The notes below the pieces were generated by a model that made no database searches, was not told where the DNA came from, and was given only the letters and a program-made list of their open reading frames with translations. Shown in pieces: positions 38,719 through 49,178 of a DNA stretch of 64,000 bases. Location: contig JABLUY010000024.1 of the NCBI GenBank assembly GCA_013306675.1, positions 1-64,000 on the forward strand. Direction: 5' to 3'. Each line of letters starts with the position of its first letter. Position 1 is the first letter of the stretch. This DNA is from Thraustochytrium sp. TN22. Taxonomy: Eukaryota > Sar > Bigyra > Thraustochytrida > Thraustochytriidae. The translations under genes and the position numbers were made by a program.

Positions 38719-38850
38719 CTGTGAGCAAAGAGCAGAGCAGAGCAAAGCAGAGCAGAGCAGGAGCAAAGCAGAGCAAAAGCAGGCGGAAATGCGGAGCAAA
38801 GCAGAGCAAAGCAGAGCAAAGCAGAGCAAAGCAGAGCAAAGGCCGGGCGA
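38719..38850 (+). repeat. GCAGAGCAAA minisatellite
   Basis: A purine-rich array built from AGAGCAAAGC/AGAGCAGAGC units, about 130 bp, lies 230 bp before the transhydrogenase ATG. It is almost free of T on the + strand, the coding strand of the gene. Confidence 0.85.
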
Positions 38851-39080
38851 CGCAGGGCGAAGCAGGGCTCAGGAGACGACCCGCGACTTGAAGAAGGATA
38901 GTTTTTTAGTTAGTTGGATACGTCTGCGTCAACAGATGCCAAGTCGCGGCAATCCGGCGTCGTCGTCGGGCGGCGCGGCGGCTGCAGGCGCGCGCGAGGG
39001 CAAAGCCGGAGCGAGCGCGGCGCGGCGGGCGCGGCGGCGGCAGGCAGGCAGGCTCGGCGCGCGGGCGGCGGGTCGGGAGG

Positions 39081-42000
39081 ATGGCGCGCGCGGCGGCGCT
39101 GCGGCGGCTGGCGGCGCACGCGCGGCCGGGCGCGCTGGCGCAGCTGCAGCAGCAGCAGCAGCAGCGGTATGGCGCGGTGCGCGGGCTGGCCGGCAAGGCG
39201 GCGGCGGCGGCCGTGGAGCCGCGCGCCGCGGCCGGGTTCAAGCTGGGCGTGGTCAAGGAAGGCGAGGACCGCGTGAGCATGGCGCCGAGCAACCTGGAGA
39301 AGCTCGTGCAGAAGGGCGTCGAGGTGCGCGTGCAGGACGGCGCCGGCGCGGCGGCCGGGTTTTCGAACGAGCAGTACACGGAGGCCGGCGCCAAGATCGT
39401 GTCGGGCGACGAGGTGTGGAAGAGCGACGTCGTGGTGAGCATCAACAAGCCGAGCGGCGACGAGCTCAAGAAGCTGGAGAACCGCCTCGTCATCTCGCAG
39501 CTGCAGGCGCGCAACGACCCCAGCGTCTACGACCAGCTGGCGGAGCAGAAGGCCACCGGCCTGAGCCTGGACATGCTGCTGCGCACGCTCAGCCGCGGCC
39601 AGGCCTTTGACGTGCTCAGCTCGCAGGCCAACGTGGCCGGCTACCGCTCGGTGATCGAGGCGGGCTACATGTTCCAGCGCCCCTTCGCCGGCCAGATGAC
39701 GGCCGCCGGCCGCATCAACCCGGCGCGCGTGCTGGTGTGCGGCACGGGTGTGGCCGGTCTGGCGGCCATCCAGGCGGCCAAGAACCTGGGCGCCGTCGTG
39801 CACGCCTTTGACGTGCGCGCCGCGGCTGCCGAGCAGGCCGAGTCCATCGGCGCCAAGTTCCTGCACGTCGAGACCAAGGAGGACGGCTCCGCCGAGGGCG
39901 GCTACGCCAAGGAGATGTCGCCCGAGTGGTTCGAGGCGGCGCGCAAGATGCTCCTCAAGGAGTGCGCCTCCACCGACATTGTCATCACCACCGCGCAGAT
40001 CCCCGGCAAGAAGGCGCCGCTTCTCATCACCAAGGAGATGGTGGAGGCCATGCCCAGCGGTGGTGTCACCGTTGACCTGGCCGCCTCCACGGGCGGCAAC
40101 GTCGAGACCACGCAGCTGGACAAGGTCGTGCAGGTCACGGGCAAGCACGGCCAGACCGTCAACTGCGTCGGCTACGGCAACATGCCGGCGCGCATGGCCT
40201 CGGTGGCCAGCACGCTCTTTGGCGGCAACGTGTCCAAGCTCGTGCTCAGCATGATGGACAAGGAGAACAACCTCATCGTCAACGAGGCGGACGACGCCGT
40301 GCGCTCCATGCTCATCGTCAACGCCGGCAACAAGCTCGACCCGTACTCGCCGCCCCCGCCCCCGCCCCCCAAGGAGGGCGACGAGCCCAAGGTCGTTGAG
40401 AAGAAGCCCGTTGACCCGCAGCAGGCCACCCTGGAGAACGTGCTCATCGGTACCGGCATCTCCAGCGCCGCCATCGGCGTCGGCACCAAGGTCCCGGACA
40501 CGGGCATGCTCGCCACCTTTGCGCTCTCGGTCTGGCTCGGCTCGGGCTCCGTGCGCGGCGTCGCGCACTCGCTGCACTCCCCGCTCATGAGCATCACCAA
40601 CGCCATCTCCGGCATGACCGTCGTCGGCGGCATGCTGCAGCTCGGTGGCGGCCTCCTGCCGCACACCGTGCCGCAGCTGCTCGGCGCCACCGCCGTCACG
40701 CTCTCGGCCGTCAACCTGACTGGCGGCTTCATGGTCACCAGCAAGATGCTCGACATGTTCCGCCGCAAGGATGACCCGCCCGAGTACTTCCACTACTACC
40801 TGCTCCCGCCCGCCGTCGCCGTGGGCGCCCTCGGCCTCTCCGCCTTCACCGGCGGCTCCACGGCGCTCGCCAACACGCTCGGCCTCGCCTCGGGCCTCGG
40901 CTGCATCGCCGGCATCTCCCAGATGTCCAGCCAGGCCACCTCGCGCCTCGCCCCCTACGCCGCCATGGGCGGTGTCGGCATGGGCGTCGCTAGCGCGCTC
41001 CAGGCCATGGACGTCAGCCCCTCGGTTTACGGCCAGCTCCTGCTCACCAGTGGCCTCGGCGCCGCTGGCGGCTACGCGCTCGCCGGCCGTATCGGCCCCA
41101 CTCAGCTCCCGCAGGCCGTCGCGGGCTTCCACTCGCTCGTCGGTGTCGCCGCTACCTCCACGGCCGTCGGAGACTTCCTCACCCACGACTTTACCTCCTT
41201 TGACGGCTTCCACGCCTCCTCCATCTACCTGGGCGCCTTCATGGGCAGCGTCACCGCCACCGGCTCCGTCATCGCCTTCGGCAAGCTCGCCGAGATTATG
41301 TCCAGCAGCGCGCTCGCGCTCCCCGGCCGCGACTACATCAACGCCGGCATGGGCGCGGCCTCCCTGCTCAGCATGGTCGGCTTCCTCTCCACCAACGACC
41401 CGACCATCGCCGGCGCCTGCCTTGCCTCCGGCGTCGCCCTCTCGGGTGGCATGGGCCTTCACATGACCGCCTCCATCGGCGGCGCTGACATGCCCGTCGT
41501 CATCACCCTTCTCAACTCCTATTCCGGCTGGGCGCTCTGCGCCGAGGGCATGATCCTCGACAGCCCGGTCCTCACCATTGTCGGCGCCCTCATCGGCAGC
41601 TCCGGCGCCTTCCTCACCAACGTCATGTGCGAGGGCATGAACCGCTCGCTCGCCAACGTCATCCTCGGCGGCTTCGGCACCACCACCGGCGGTGCCGGCA
41701 CGGCCACGGACGACGACCTTGTCGTTACCGAGATTGACGCCGCCGGCACCGCCGAGGCGCTCAAGAACGCCTCCAAGGTCCTCTTCGTGCCCGGCTACGG
41801 TCTCGCCGTCGCCCAGGCCCAGGGTATCGTCTCTGACATGAGCTCCAAGCTCATTGCCGAGGGCAAGGTCGTCCACCACTGTGCCCACTCCGTCGCCGGT
41901 CGCATGCCCGGCCAGCTCAACGTCCTCCTTGCTGAGGCCGGCGTGCCCTACGACATCGTCCTCGACATGGAGGACATCTCCGACGCCGACATGGAGGAGT

Positions 42001-42251
42001 ACGATGTCGCCGTCGTCATTGGCGCCAACGACACCATCAACAAGGCTGCCCGCGACGACCCCACCTGCGCCATTGCCGGCATGCCCGTCATCCCCGTCTG
42101 GCTCGCCAAGCACTGCATCGTGCTCAAGCGCAGCGCAAACCCGCGCTCCGGCTACGCCAACCTCGCCAACACCACCTTTGGCGAGTCCAACTGCGACCTC
42201 CTCCTCGGCTCCGCCAAGGATACCCTCGAGCAGATCCGCTCCAAGCTCTAA
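39081..42251 (+). CDS. NNT: Mitochondrial proton-translocating NAD(P) transhydrogenase
   Basis: 1056 residues, alpha and beta parts fused as in animal NNT. The N-terminus MARAAALRRLAAHARPGALA is a typical mitochondrial presequence. Domain I (NAD binding) begins KLGVVKEGEDRVSMAPSN and contains VLVCGTGVAGLAAIQAAKNL. A proline-rich linker (PPPPPPPK) precedes the membrane domain (SVRGVAHSLHSPLMSITNAI and many Gly/Ala helices). Domain III (NADP binding) has LFVPGYGLAVAQAQ, HSVAGRMPGQLNVLLAEAG, VVIGANDTIN and a C-terminal helix. The enzyme uses the proton gradient to reduce NADP+ with NADH. Codon choice is strongly C-ending, suggesting high expression, and leaves a long meaningless open frame on the opposite strand. 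Confidence 0.97.
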   Translation: MARAAALRRLAAHARPGALAQLQQQQQQRYGAVRGLAGKAAAAAVEPRAAAGFKLGVVKEGEDRVSMAPSNLEKLVQKGVEVRVQDGAGAAAGFSNEQYTEAGAKIVSGDEVWKSDVVVSINKPSGDELKKLENRLVISQLQARNDPSVYDQLAEQKATGLSLDMLLRTLSRGQAFDVLSSQANVAGYRSVIEAGYMFQRPFAGQMTAAGRINPARVLVCGTGVAGLAAIQAAKNLGAVVHAFDVRAAAAEQAESIGAKFLHVETKEDGSAEGGYAKEMSPEWFEAARKMLLKECASTDIVITTAQIPGKKAPLLITKEMVEAMPSGGVTVDLAASTGGNVETTQLDKVVQVTGKHGQTVNCVGYGNMPARMASVASTLFGGNVSKLVLSMMDKENNLIVNEADDAVRSMLIVNAGNKLDPYSPPPPPPPKEGDEPKVVEKKPVDPQQATLENVLIGTGISSAAIGVGTKVPDTGMLATFALSVWLGSGSVRGVAHSLHSPLMSITNAISGMTVVGGMLQLGGGLLPHTVPQLLGATAVTLSAVNLTGGFMVTSKMLDMFRRKDDPPEYFHYYLLPPAVAVGALGLSAFTGGSTALANTLGLASGLGCIAGISQMSSQATSRLAPYAAMGGVGMGVASALQAMDVSPSVYGQLLLTSGLGAAGGYALAGRIGPTQLPQAVAGFHSLVGVAATSTAVGDFLTHDFTSFDGFHASSIYLGAFMGSVTATGSVIAFGKLAEIMSSSALALPGRDYINAGMGAASLLSMVGFLSTNDPTIAGACLASGVALSGGMGLHMTASIGGADMPVVITLLNSYSGWALCAEGMILDSPVLTIVGALIGSSGAFLTNVMCEGMNRSLANVILGGFGTTTGGAGTATDDDLVVTEIDAAGTAEALKNASKVLFVPGYGLAVAQAQGIVSDMSSKLIAEGKVVHHCAHSVAGRMPGQLNVLLAEAGVPYDIVLDMEDISDADMEEYDVAVVIGANDTINKAARDDPTCAIAGMPVIPVWLAKHCIVLKRSANPRSGYANLANTTFGESNCDLLLGSAKDTLEQIRSKL

Positions 42252-42869
42252 CATGCTATTGTGCCCGCCATACGGCTTTCGCATGTCATTCGGATGCCCT
42301 GCAGAGATGATGACGACGACAACAACAACAACAACCACGACGACAACGACGACGACGACGACGACGACAAGAAGAAAAAGAAGAGCAGGAAGAACTACAC
42401 CGACAACAACAGCACCGTGGCCAGCCAGCGCAGGCAGTGCAGTCTCGGCGAAGGTAGAGCAGTAGCAGCAGCAGCAGCAGCAGCAGCAGCAGTTGGCTGC
42501 AGGACTGCATCGATAGTCACACACAGCTCTGCGTCCTCGGCGGCCGGAGCTCGGCTCCTTGGGGCCCGCTCAAAGAGTCAGCTGCTAACAAAAAATGGAT
42601 GAGTGAAACCCAATCTGGGAGGGAGAGCGTCGGATGAGTGTCTTGGGCCAAGCACGTGAACTGGATCGATTTCGTTTATTATTCTCTGCTCGCGGGCCTT
42701 CGTTTCGCTCGCGGGCGCCCTGTACCCTCGAACCAGGAGGCGACTTGCGATCAAACCTCTTCGGCCGACCGACCAAGTCCGCCTCCTGGGGCGTCGCCTT
42801 GCTTCTTCGCCTTGCTTCGACTCGCTTCGCCTTGCGCAATTCTTGTTGTTCTTCCCGCTTCGTTTGCTC
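42252..42869. other. Convergent intergenic interval with triplet repeats
   Basis: 618 bp between the transhydrogenase and EMC1 3' ends. It has a GAC/AAC triplet run (about 42308-42372) and a CAG run of about ten units (42465-42492). The rest shows nothing recognisable. Confidence 0.6.
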
Positions 42870-45800
42870 TCACTTCCAGGCCTCCTTCATTTGAGACTTG
42901 GCCACCGCCCCGGAAAAGTAGATGGTGATGCCGAGGAGAGCGAGCATGAGCACGATGAGCAGGCCGCTGGCGAAGTCTTCGTCGAGCACATCAAAGCCGC
43001 TCGAGGGCATGACCCGCGTGTAGAAGATGTCGAGGCCGGCTGCAAAGACGAGCGAGGTGGACTCGAGGCGCGTCGCGAAGCTGCGAATGACGCGCAGGCG
43101 CGGCACGGTCTTGGAGTAGGTGATGGAGTGCGTGTCCATGACGGGGAGCTCCGGCGTGTAGAGAATGAGGCCCTCCTCCTCCTCCTCCTTGCTGAGCTTG
43201 CCCATAGGCCTGCGGGGATCGAGAAAGTTGGGCACCTGCATGTTGAGCGCGCCGTTCTCGGCGCCCAACAGCACGCGGCGGTCGGCGATGCCGTAGCGCG
43301 TCTGCGTGACACCCAGGGCGCGCACCGTCTTCTCGACGTAGTACGTCTTCTGCAGCACCTGCACGTCGGACCCGGCGCCAAAGGACGAGAAGCCGCCGCC
43401 GCGGCCGATGGGCGGCTGGGCGGACCAGAGGTTGAGGTCGCGCGGCGCAATCTCGCCCTCGTACAGACCCACGGCGGAGATCTCCTGGCGGCTGAGCGCC
43501 TCGTTCCAGAACGCGTACGTGATCGAGTTGTCCGCCAGCACCGCGTGCACCGGGCCGCGGGACTTCTTGTGCGTGAAGCGCGTCACGATGCGGCCCGAGA
43601 CGCCATCCAGGACGGTCACCACGAGGTTGGGCGCAGCACGCGTAGCCACGAGCAGCAGGTGTGGGTCCACGAAGCGAACGAGCACGGAGCCGTCGCCTCG
43701 CTTGATGCCGGGGTTGCTCAGAGCGCCACCGCTGTGGCCTTGGATCGTGACCAGCTCCTGCGAGGGCGGCACGATGAAGGACCAGAGCTCGACGCCGCGA
43801 CGCGCCGCCGGGTCCACCGCGTAACCGGTGATCGAGCGCGTCGCATTCGAGTACACGACGTAGTGCAGCGCGCGGAGGTAGTCCGGCATGGCGAGGACCG
43901 CGTCGGCGCGGCTCGCCGGAAGCACGCGCAGGCGCAGCGCACTGTCGAGCGCCACCAGCACGGCGGCCGGGCTCACGTCCTCCTCGTCGGCCGACGTGGG
44001 CGGTGCGAAAGCGTCGCCAGGCAGCACCGCGACCTGCAGCAGCGGCTCCCCGAGGTCCTCCATGCCCGTGACGGCGCCGGTGATGGCGTTGCGCCAGGTC
44101 GTCCGGCCGCGCGCCTCCTCAATGATGGCAACTTCGGCGGGGTGGTCCAGGCCGGCCTCGCGTGAGCGCGTCACCACGAGGCGCGACCCGGGCGACAGCG
44201 CGCCCCAGAGCACCTTGCCGTCAACCGAGTTCAGCCCGAACACCTTGCCGGCCTCTGTGCGCACCACGAGCACGCGGCGGAAGCCAAACGAGAACATCTC
44301 CGACTGAGAGAGGCCTTCCCGCGGCAGCTCGCCGCGGTACGCCTGCACCAGGTACTTGCCGTTGGAGGCCAAGACCTTGTCGACCTTCTCCGTGACGGTG
44401 CTCACGAGCGACGAGAAGAAGCGCTGCACCGTGCGAACCTGATCCTTGAGGCGGAACAGGAACAGCTGCACGCCCGGCCCGTGCGCGAAGGCGTGCGCCG
44501 CCTCGTCGCCCAGCGAGCCCACCTCGTCCACGGGCGGCAGCTCCACGGCAACGGCGTCCAGGACGCCGGCCAGCGCCTCCTCACGCACGAAGGCCTTGCG
44601 GGCGCTGCCGTCCTGGGCAATGTCCACAGCCACCACGCTCTCGTCCTCGAACGCAAAGAGAGCGCGGACGCCCTCTGCCGCGGCCTGCGCGAAGACGCGA
44701 ACCACGCGGCCGCGCGCCCCCGACTGGCCCAGCGCCTCCGGAAAGCCGTCAACCAGCTCGCCGGCGCCGGCCGCCGTACGAAAGAGAACGCGGGTAATGG
44801 GCCCACACGCCTCCTCGCTGGCGGTCTGCGCCACGCCCACGAGCACGGCGTCCTCCTCGGAGACCGCGCTGGCGCCGCTGCCCACCACGTTCGCGCTCGC
44901 ATCGCCGGCGAAGGCCGGCTTGAGCGCCATGTCGGCACCCACCGCGTAGACGAAGTCGCCCACCGCCAGGTAGTGACCGCCGACCGAGCGCAGCGCGCCC
45001 TTGGCCAGGGCCGCGGATGCAGCACCTGCGCCCACGTCGCGCCAGGCGTTGAGGCCGCCGTCGAAGCACAGCAGGTCGCCGCTGGCCTCGCTCACAAAGA
45101 AGAGCGCAGAGCCCACGCGCGCGACCTGGCCGCCCTTGACGCGCTCCGACGCCTTGGGGTTCGCCTCGCTCGCCTCGAGACCCGACACCGGGTCCAGCGT
45201 GGCGCCGTCGCCGGACAGCTTACTGACGCGCAGGGCGCCCGAGGCGGCGTCCACGCCGTAGACGGAGACCGCAGCGCGCTTGCGCTTCTTCTTGGTGCCC
45301 TTGGTGTCGTCCGCATCGGCCGCGGGCGGCTGCAGAATGCCCTGCCACACCACGCCGGCCGGGAGCTGTACGCTGTGTAGAACGCGGCCCGTGGTGCCGT
45401 CCAGCACGGCAAAGGCCTCGCGCGTGAGCACCGCCACGTCGTCCACGCCGTCGTTGTTCAGATCCGTGGACAGCAGCGCCACGGCCGTCGCCGCGCCCTG
45501 GGCCGCCTCCGGCTCCGCCGAGCACACGCTCGCGTCCCAGAGCAGGCCGCTCTCCTCGCCCAGAGCGCCCCAGAGCTCCACCTCGCAGCCGTCCGCCGAG
45601 GCGGTGGCCATCTTGGAGTCGCGCATCTCGCTTGCCAGCATGCCGCGGGCCGCACGCGCATCCGGCAGCACGCCGCGCCAGACCAGCGCTCCGTCGTCCA
45701 GGCGCAGCGCGCCCACCACGCCGCGCGCCGACGCCACAGCGGCCTCGCTCTCGCCGAAGCCCACCGCCTCGTACGCGCCGAAGCTCTGCACGGACCAGTC

Positions 45801-45908
45801 CGCCAGGCCCTGCTGGTCCTCGTGCATCGCGCTCGCGCCCGCCAGCGCGCTCGCGCCCGCCAGCACCGCCACGGCGACGCGCGCCGCGGCGCCGCAGCCG
45901 CCCGCCAT
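42870..45908 (-). CDS. EMC1: ER membrane protein complex subunit 1
   Basis: 1012 residues from the ATG at 45908 (human protein 993). A signal peptide (MAGGCGAAARVAVAVLAGAS) is followed by the family start HEDQQGLADWSVQSFGAYEA, then PQQ-type beta-propeller blades. The C-terminal family region has LPVMDTHSITYSKTVPRLRV, LESTSLVFAAGLDIFYTRV, and FDVLDEDFASG, then one transmembrane helix (LLIVLMLALLGITIYFSGAV) and a short Lys-containing cytosolic tail. EMC1 is the large lumenal and membrane subunit of the EMC insertase, which inserts tail-anchored and multipass proteins. The frame stays open 59 codons upstream in poly-Ala/Arg sequence that is unlikely to be translated. Confidence 0.96.
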   Translation of the reverse strand: MAGGCGAAARVAVAVLAGASALAGASAMHEDQQGLADWSVQSFGAYEAVGFGESEAAVASARGVVGALRLDDGALVWRGVLPDARAARGMLASEMRDSKMATASADGCEVELWGALGEESGLLWDASVCSAEPEAAQGAATAVALLSTDLNNDGVDDVAVLTREAFAVLDGTTGRVLHSVQLPAGVVWQGILQPPAADADDTKGTKKKRKRAAVSVYGVDAASGALRVSKLSGDGATLDPVSGLEASEANPKASERVKGGQVARVGSALFFVSEASGDLLCFDGGLNAWRDVGAGAASAALAKGALRSVGGHYLAVGDFVYAVGADMALKPAFAGDASANVVGSGASAVSEEDAVLVGVAQTASEEACGPITRVLFRTAAGAGELVDGFPEALGQSGARGRVVRVFAQAAAEGVRALFAFEDESVVAVDIAQDGSARKAFVREEALAGVLDAVAVELPPVDEVGSLGDEAAHAFAHGPGVQLFLFRLKDQVRTVQRFFSSLVSTVTEKVDKVLASNGKYLVQAYRGELPREGLSQSEMFSFGFRRVLVVRTEAGKVFGLNSVDGKVLWGALSPGSRLVVTRSREAGLDHPAEVAIIEEARGRTTWRNAITGAVTGMEDLGEPLLQVAVLPGDAFAPPTSADEEDVSPAAVLVALDSALRLRVLPASRADAVLAMPDYLRALHYVVYSNATRSITGYAVDPAARRGVELWSFIVPPSQELVTIQGHSGGALSNPGIKRGDGSVLVRFVDPHLLLVATRAAPNLVVTVLDGVSGRIVTRFTHKKSRGPVHAVLADNSITYAFWNEALSRQEISAVGLYEGEIAPRDLNLWSAQPPIGRGGGFSSFGAGSDVQVLQKTYYVEKTVRALGVTQTRYGIADRRVLLGAENGALNMQVPNFLDPRRPMGKLSKEEEEEGLILYTPELPVMDTHSITYSKTVPRLRVIRSFATRLESTSLVFAAGLDIFYTRVMPSSGFDVLDEDFASGLLIVLMLALLGITIYFSGAVAKSQMKEAWK

Positions 45909-45977
45909 CTTCCTCGCCGCGCGCCCCAGCCCTCCGCGCGAACGACGCCGGCCGGCCGGCGCCGCGCTCCGCCTCGC

Positions 45978-46014
<37 letters not shown>

Positions 46015-46400
46015 TGCTGCTCCGCCGCGCACGCGCCGCGGCAGCTCTGCTCTGCTCTGCTCGCGCGCCGCGCCGCCGCTGCCAAGGTGGCGCAGCCTGC
46101 TCATCGCTGTCTCGCTGCCGCAGGATTTCGCCCACGCGGAGGGTCCGATTGGGCAAATTCACGGCGCTCGCGTCGCCCTCACGTGCTGCGCGGCTGTGCG
46201 GCGCTGTGCGGCACGCCGCGCGACATTCAACGCGTGCGCGTCTCGAGGTGCGTCCGCGGGCGGCGAGGATCCGGGTCTCGGTGGCTGATTCTGACTAAAT
46301 AGCTCAACTTCTAATTAAGGTCTAGCCTAGCCGCGCACACGGACGCCGCTGGCGCCGGACAAAGTCATTCACCTCGGCAGGCTTCGGCAGGGATACCATG
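45909..46400. other. Intergenic interval upstream of EMC1
   Basis: 492 bp between the EMC1 start and the 3' end of the polytopic membrane protein. It has a GCC triplet run at about 45975-46015, and no gene. Confidence 0.5.
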
Positions 46401-47222
46401 TCAGCTTTCGCGTACGATCTTTATGGCAGAGGTGCCCTCCTGGTCGCGGGCGCTCTTCCACTCGTCGTAGGCGCTGATGCAGTATGCGTCGAGAGCTGCG
46501 CCAACGGAGGCGTTGTGCTGCACGAGCATGCGCACGAGGATGTCGTCGAGCTGCGCGAAGACTTGCACAGCGACGATGTTGACGATGATATCGCCCGGCG
46601 CCTCCGAGGACGCTACGACGAGGAAGCTGAGCGGGAAGAGCACAACGGTGAGCAGAAAGTCCGGCAGCAGCAGGCACACGGCGCGGATGAGGTTCACGTT
46701 GACGTGCTTAAAGCCCCAGAGACGGTCGGCCAGTAGAATGAATGGCACAAAGGGCACGAGCACGAGCACGACGGGCAGCAAGCAGAGCACGGCGATGTTT
46801 ACAAAAAGGTCCTTGAGCTCGGAACGCTTCGCGTAAATGGTCGTGCCCTTGAGGAAGGGAATCGACTCGCAGGTGGCCACCTCGATGACGATGGTGACGC
46901 ACTCGTGCAAGAAGGGGAGCATGAAGATCACGGAAAGCGATGCGCACAGCAGGCGCAGCTGGCAGGTGTCCTGCTCCATGGAGTCTGTCAGGAGTCCCGG
47001 CGTGCGCGCTGCCTGCCCGGTGGGTGCGGAGCACTTGACATCCACCGTCTGCGAGAGCAGGCCCACCACCCAGACGGACGGGAAGAGCAGCGTCAGCGCC
47101 ACGCATGCCTTGACCAGCGCTGCGGACTGCTTGATGCGTCGCTCGCGCACGCTCCAGCCGCCCACCACGGGCGCCATGCGCGAGGTCACCGGCGCCAGCC
47201 GCGCTGCCACGCCTGCCAGCAT
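46401..47222 (-). CDS. Polytopic membrane protein of unknown function
   Basis: 273 residues from the ATG at 47222. About five hydrophobic segments are visible: AALVKACVALTLLFPSVWVV, LRLLCASLSVIFMLPFLHEC, a long one in LFVNIAVLCLLPVVLVLVPF continuing to VPFILLA, AVCLLLPDFLLTVVLFPLSF, and DIIVNIVAVQVFAQLDDILV. The loop between segments 1 and 2 carries two cysteines and would suit a lumenal or extracellular location. The C-terminus is soluble and charged. I do not recognise a family; a transporter-like or scaffold role cannot be assigned. It is divergent from the SH3-GYF-Tubby gene across 1.4 kb. Confidence 0.75.
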   Translation of the reverse strand: MLAGVAARLAPVTSRMAPVVGGWSVRERRIKQSAALVKACVALTLLFPSVWVVGLLSQTVDVKCSAPTGQAARTPGLLTDSMEQDTCQLRLLCASLSVIFMLPFLHECVTIVIEVATCESIPFLKGTTIYAKRSELKDLFVNIAVLCLLPVVLVLVPFVPFILLADRLWGFKHVNVNLIRAVCLLLPDFLLTVVLFPLSFLVVASSEAPGDIIVNIVAVQVFAQLDDILVRMLVQHNASVGAALDAYCISAYDEWKSARDQEGTSAIKIVRES

Positions 47223-48600
47223 GGCGGCTGCTGGCAGCCAGTTCGCCGGCCGCCCTCGCGCGCTCGCGCCCGCGCGCCTGGCTGGCGGTCACTGACTCGG
47301 TGAGGTTCTGCTGGCCGCTGCAGAGCACCGCAAGGCACGGGCCAGGCGAGCGAGCGGTCGTGCGCCGGGTCGCTCGCAAGGTGTCGGGACCAGATCCAAG
47401 TGCACGTGCAACAGCGCGAGAACTCCTGGCGCGAGAGCTTCGCGAGCTTCGCTGCTCAGGCCTACCACACTAACATAACGTAAGGATCTCTGAGTCGGGC
47501 TCGTCGGCCGGGCGCCGCGGAAGGGGCTTTGGACGACATCTACGACCTGCACCTGTGAGTCCCACACGCGGCCGGCGCACTGGGAGCGCGTCGCGGCTCG
47601 GACTCGGATAGTACGAGGCTTCTGTGCGGAGAACCCCGCATGGCCCGGACCTGCGGCCTGCGTCCAAAGGAGCTTGGCATGGCACGAGGATGTTCGAGGC
47701 GATGAGCTCCTGTTGGTCAGCCACGGGTCGGCGGCGCAACGCGCCACGCCTCGCACAGCCTCCGAACCTGTGCGCAAGCCCTCTATTTCCTGCCACGATC
47801 TCCTCATTCGTTCGCCATGGTCGCCATGGTCGCTGTGGTCGCCCTAGCTGAGCCCTTCGCGGTCCGCCACAGAGCCCATCAGGCCTTGAACAAGGTTTTA
47901 CTCGCACCGACGCCGGCGCCGCTCGGGCGCCGAACCCGCTCCCGACTCGTCCTCCTCCTTCACGCATCCCTCCCCACCGCAAGCGCCTGCGCCGCCCGCG
48001 TCCATGCCGCGCCCGCATCGCGCTCGGCCCCCTGCCGCGGCCTCGGTGGGCCCCGCGCGGCGCGGAGTCCAGCCCGGCGCCGGCCGAGTCCGAGTCCGCG
48101 TCCGAGTCCGTGTCCGAGTGCGAGTCCGAGTCCACTGCGGCCAGGAACCGTAACGCGAACACCAGCGCGAACAAAAAGATCAGCTTGGCGGCGGCGAGAT
48201 CAGCAAGTGAAGCGGACGCCGGCGCGGCCGCAGCCAAACCTGCTTCGCCGCGGCGAGCGAGCGAGCCAGGCAGCGCGCGCGAGCGAGCGAGCGAGCGAGC
48301 GAGCGAGCGAGCCGCGCGCCCGCGCGCCCGCCGCGCCCGCGCCGCGCCGGCGAGCAGCGCGCCGCGCCCGCGCCCGCGCCGGAGCGCCGTCGGGCGGCCG
48401 GCGGAGCATCGGGACCTGGCCGGCGCCGCGGAGCCGCTGAGCGTCGCCGCGCACGAGGCGAGGAGGAGCGAGCTACGGGCGGGCCGGCCGGGCTACGTCC
48501 AGATCTGGGGCGAGCTAGCGCTTGCGACGCTCGCTTGCAGGCAGGCAGACAGACAGACAGGGCGGAGGAGGCGAGCGAGGCAGTCGCGGCGGAGGGCAGG
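47223..48600. promoter_or_regulatory. Long divergent interval
   Basis: 1378 bp between two divergent starts. Contents: TCCGAG repeats (about 48088-48133), a GAGC/GCGA run (about 48280-48312) and CGCCCGCGCC stretches. A 255-codon minus-strand frame (47470-48237) has a hydrophobic start but no ATG, so it is not called. Confidence 0.45.
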
Positions 48601-49142
48601 ATGCTCAAGTACCGCGCCGTGCAGGGCTTCCAGGCCGAGGGCCCCGGCGAGCTGAGCATGCGCGAGGGGGAGCTGCTCGTGAGCCGGAACACCGCCACGG
48701 ACGGCTGGCTCGAGGTCAAGTCGCTCGTATCCGGCGGTGAGGGGTTCGTGCCCTTTGCGTATCTGCAGGAAGCCAAGCCGTCGGATGAGCCGCAGATGCA
48801 GCCGCAGCAGCAGCAGATGCAGCCGCAGCCGCCGCAGCAGCAGCAGCAGTCTGGCATGAGCATGCCGCCGCCAGCCATGGGCGCGCCATCTTCGTACGAG
48901 AACATGTCGCAGCCGTCGCAGCCGTCGCAGCCGTCGCAGCAGCCAATCTACGGTGGCGGTAGCTCGAACGGCGGGTACAGCGCCCCGTACGAGCAGCAGG
49001 CGACGCCTCCGCAGCTGCAGCAGCATTCTTCGGACCAGTTCACGGCGCCAGCGCCGGAGTTGAACTCGGCCCTGCAAGGCCCGAACCCTTTCGATACGAT
49101 GGCGCCGCTCACGTCGGCGCTGCCGTCGAGCGGAGAACCCTC

Positions 49143-49178
<36 letters not shown>

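Larger units (their letters stand above)
35655..39080. other. Gene-poor, repeat-rich interval
   Basis: 3.4 kb between divergent glutamate decarboxylase and transhydrogenase starts. No convincing coding sequence was found: open frames here lack known domains and follow low-complexity composition. It contains CTAGCTAGCT (35756-35765), a nested inverted repeat (36180-36267), a duplicated 0.25-kb unit, GGCGC runs (38114-38132 and 38290-38323) and several minisatellites, listed separately. Confidence 0.6.

Noticed and set aside
38449-38839. Several overlapping open frames in the CCTG/GCCTC and GCAGAGCAAA repeats
   Set aside because: Simple repeats stay open in all frames; the Cys/Leu/Ala-rich products are artefacts.
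38910-42524. Minus-strand open frame of about 1200 codons opposite the transhydrogenase gene
   Set aside because: It is the complement of a strongly codon-biased gene (C-ending codons remove stops on the other strand). The product is His/Gly/Glu/Val-rich with no domain.
47470-48237. Minus-strand 255-codon frame starting with a hydrophobic stretch
   Set aside because: It has no ATG (its start would be TTG), and after the first 40 residues it is low complexity. A hidden spliced exon cannot be excluded.
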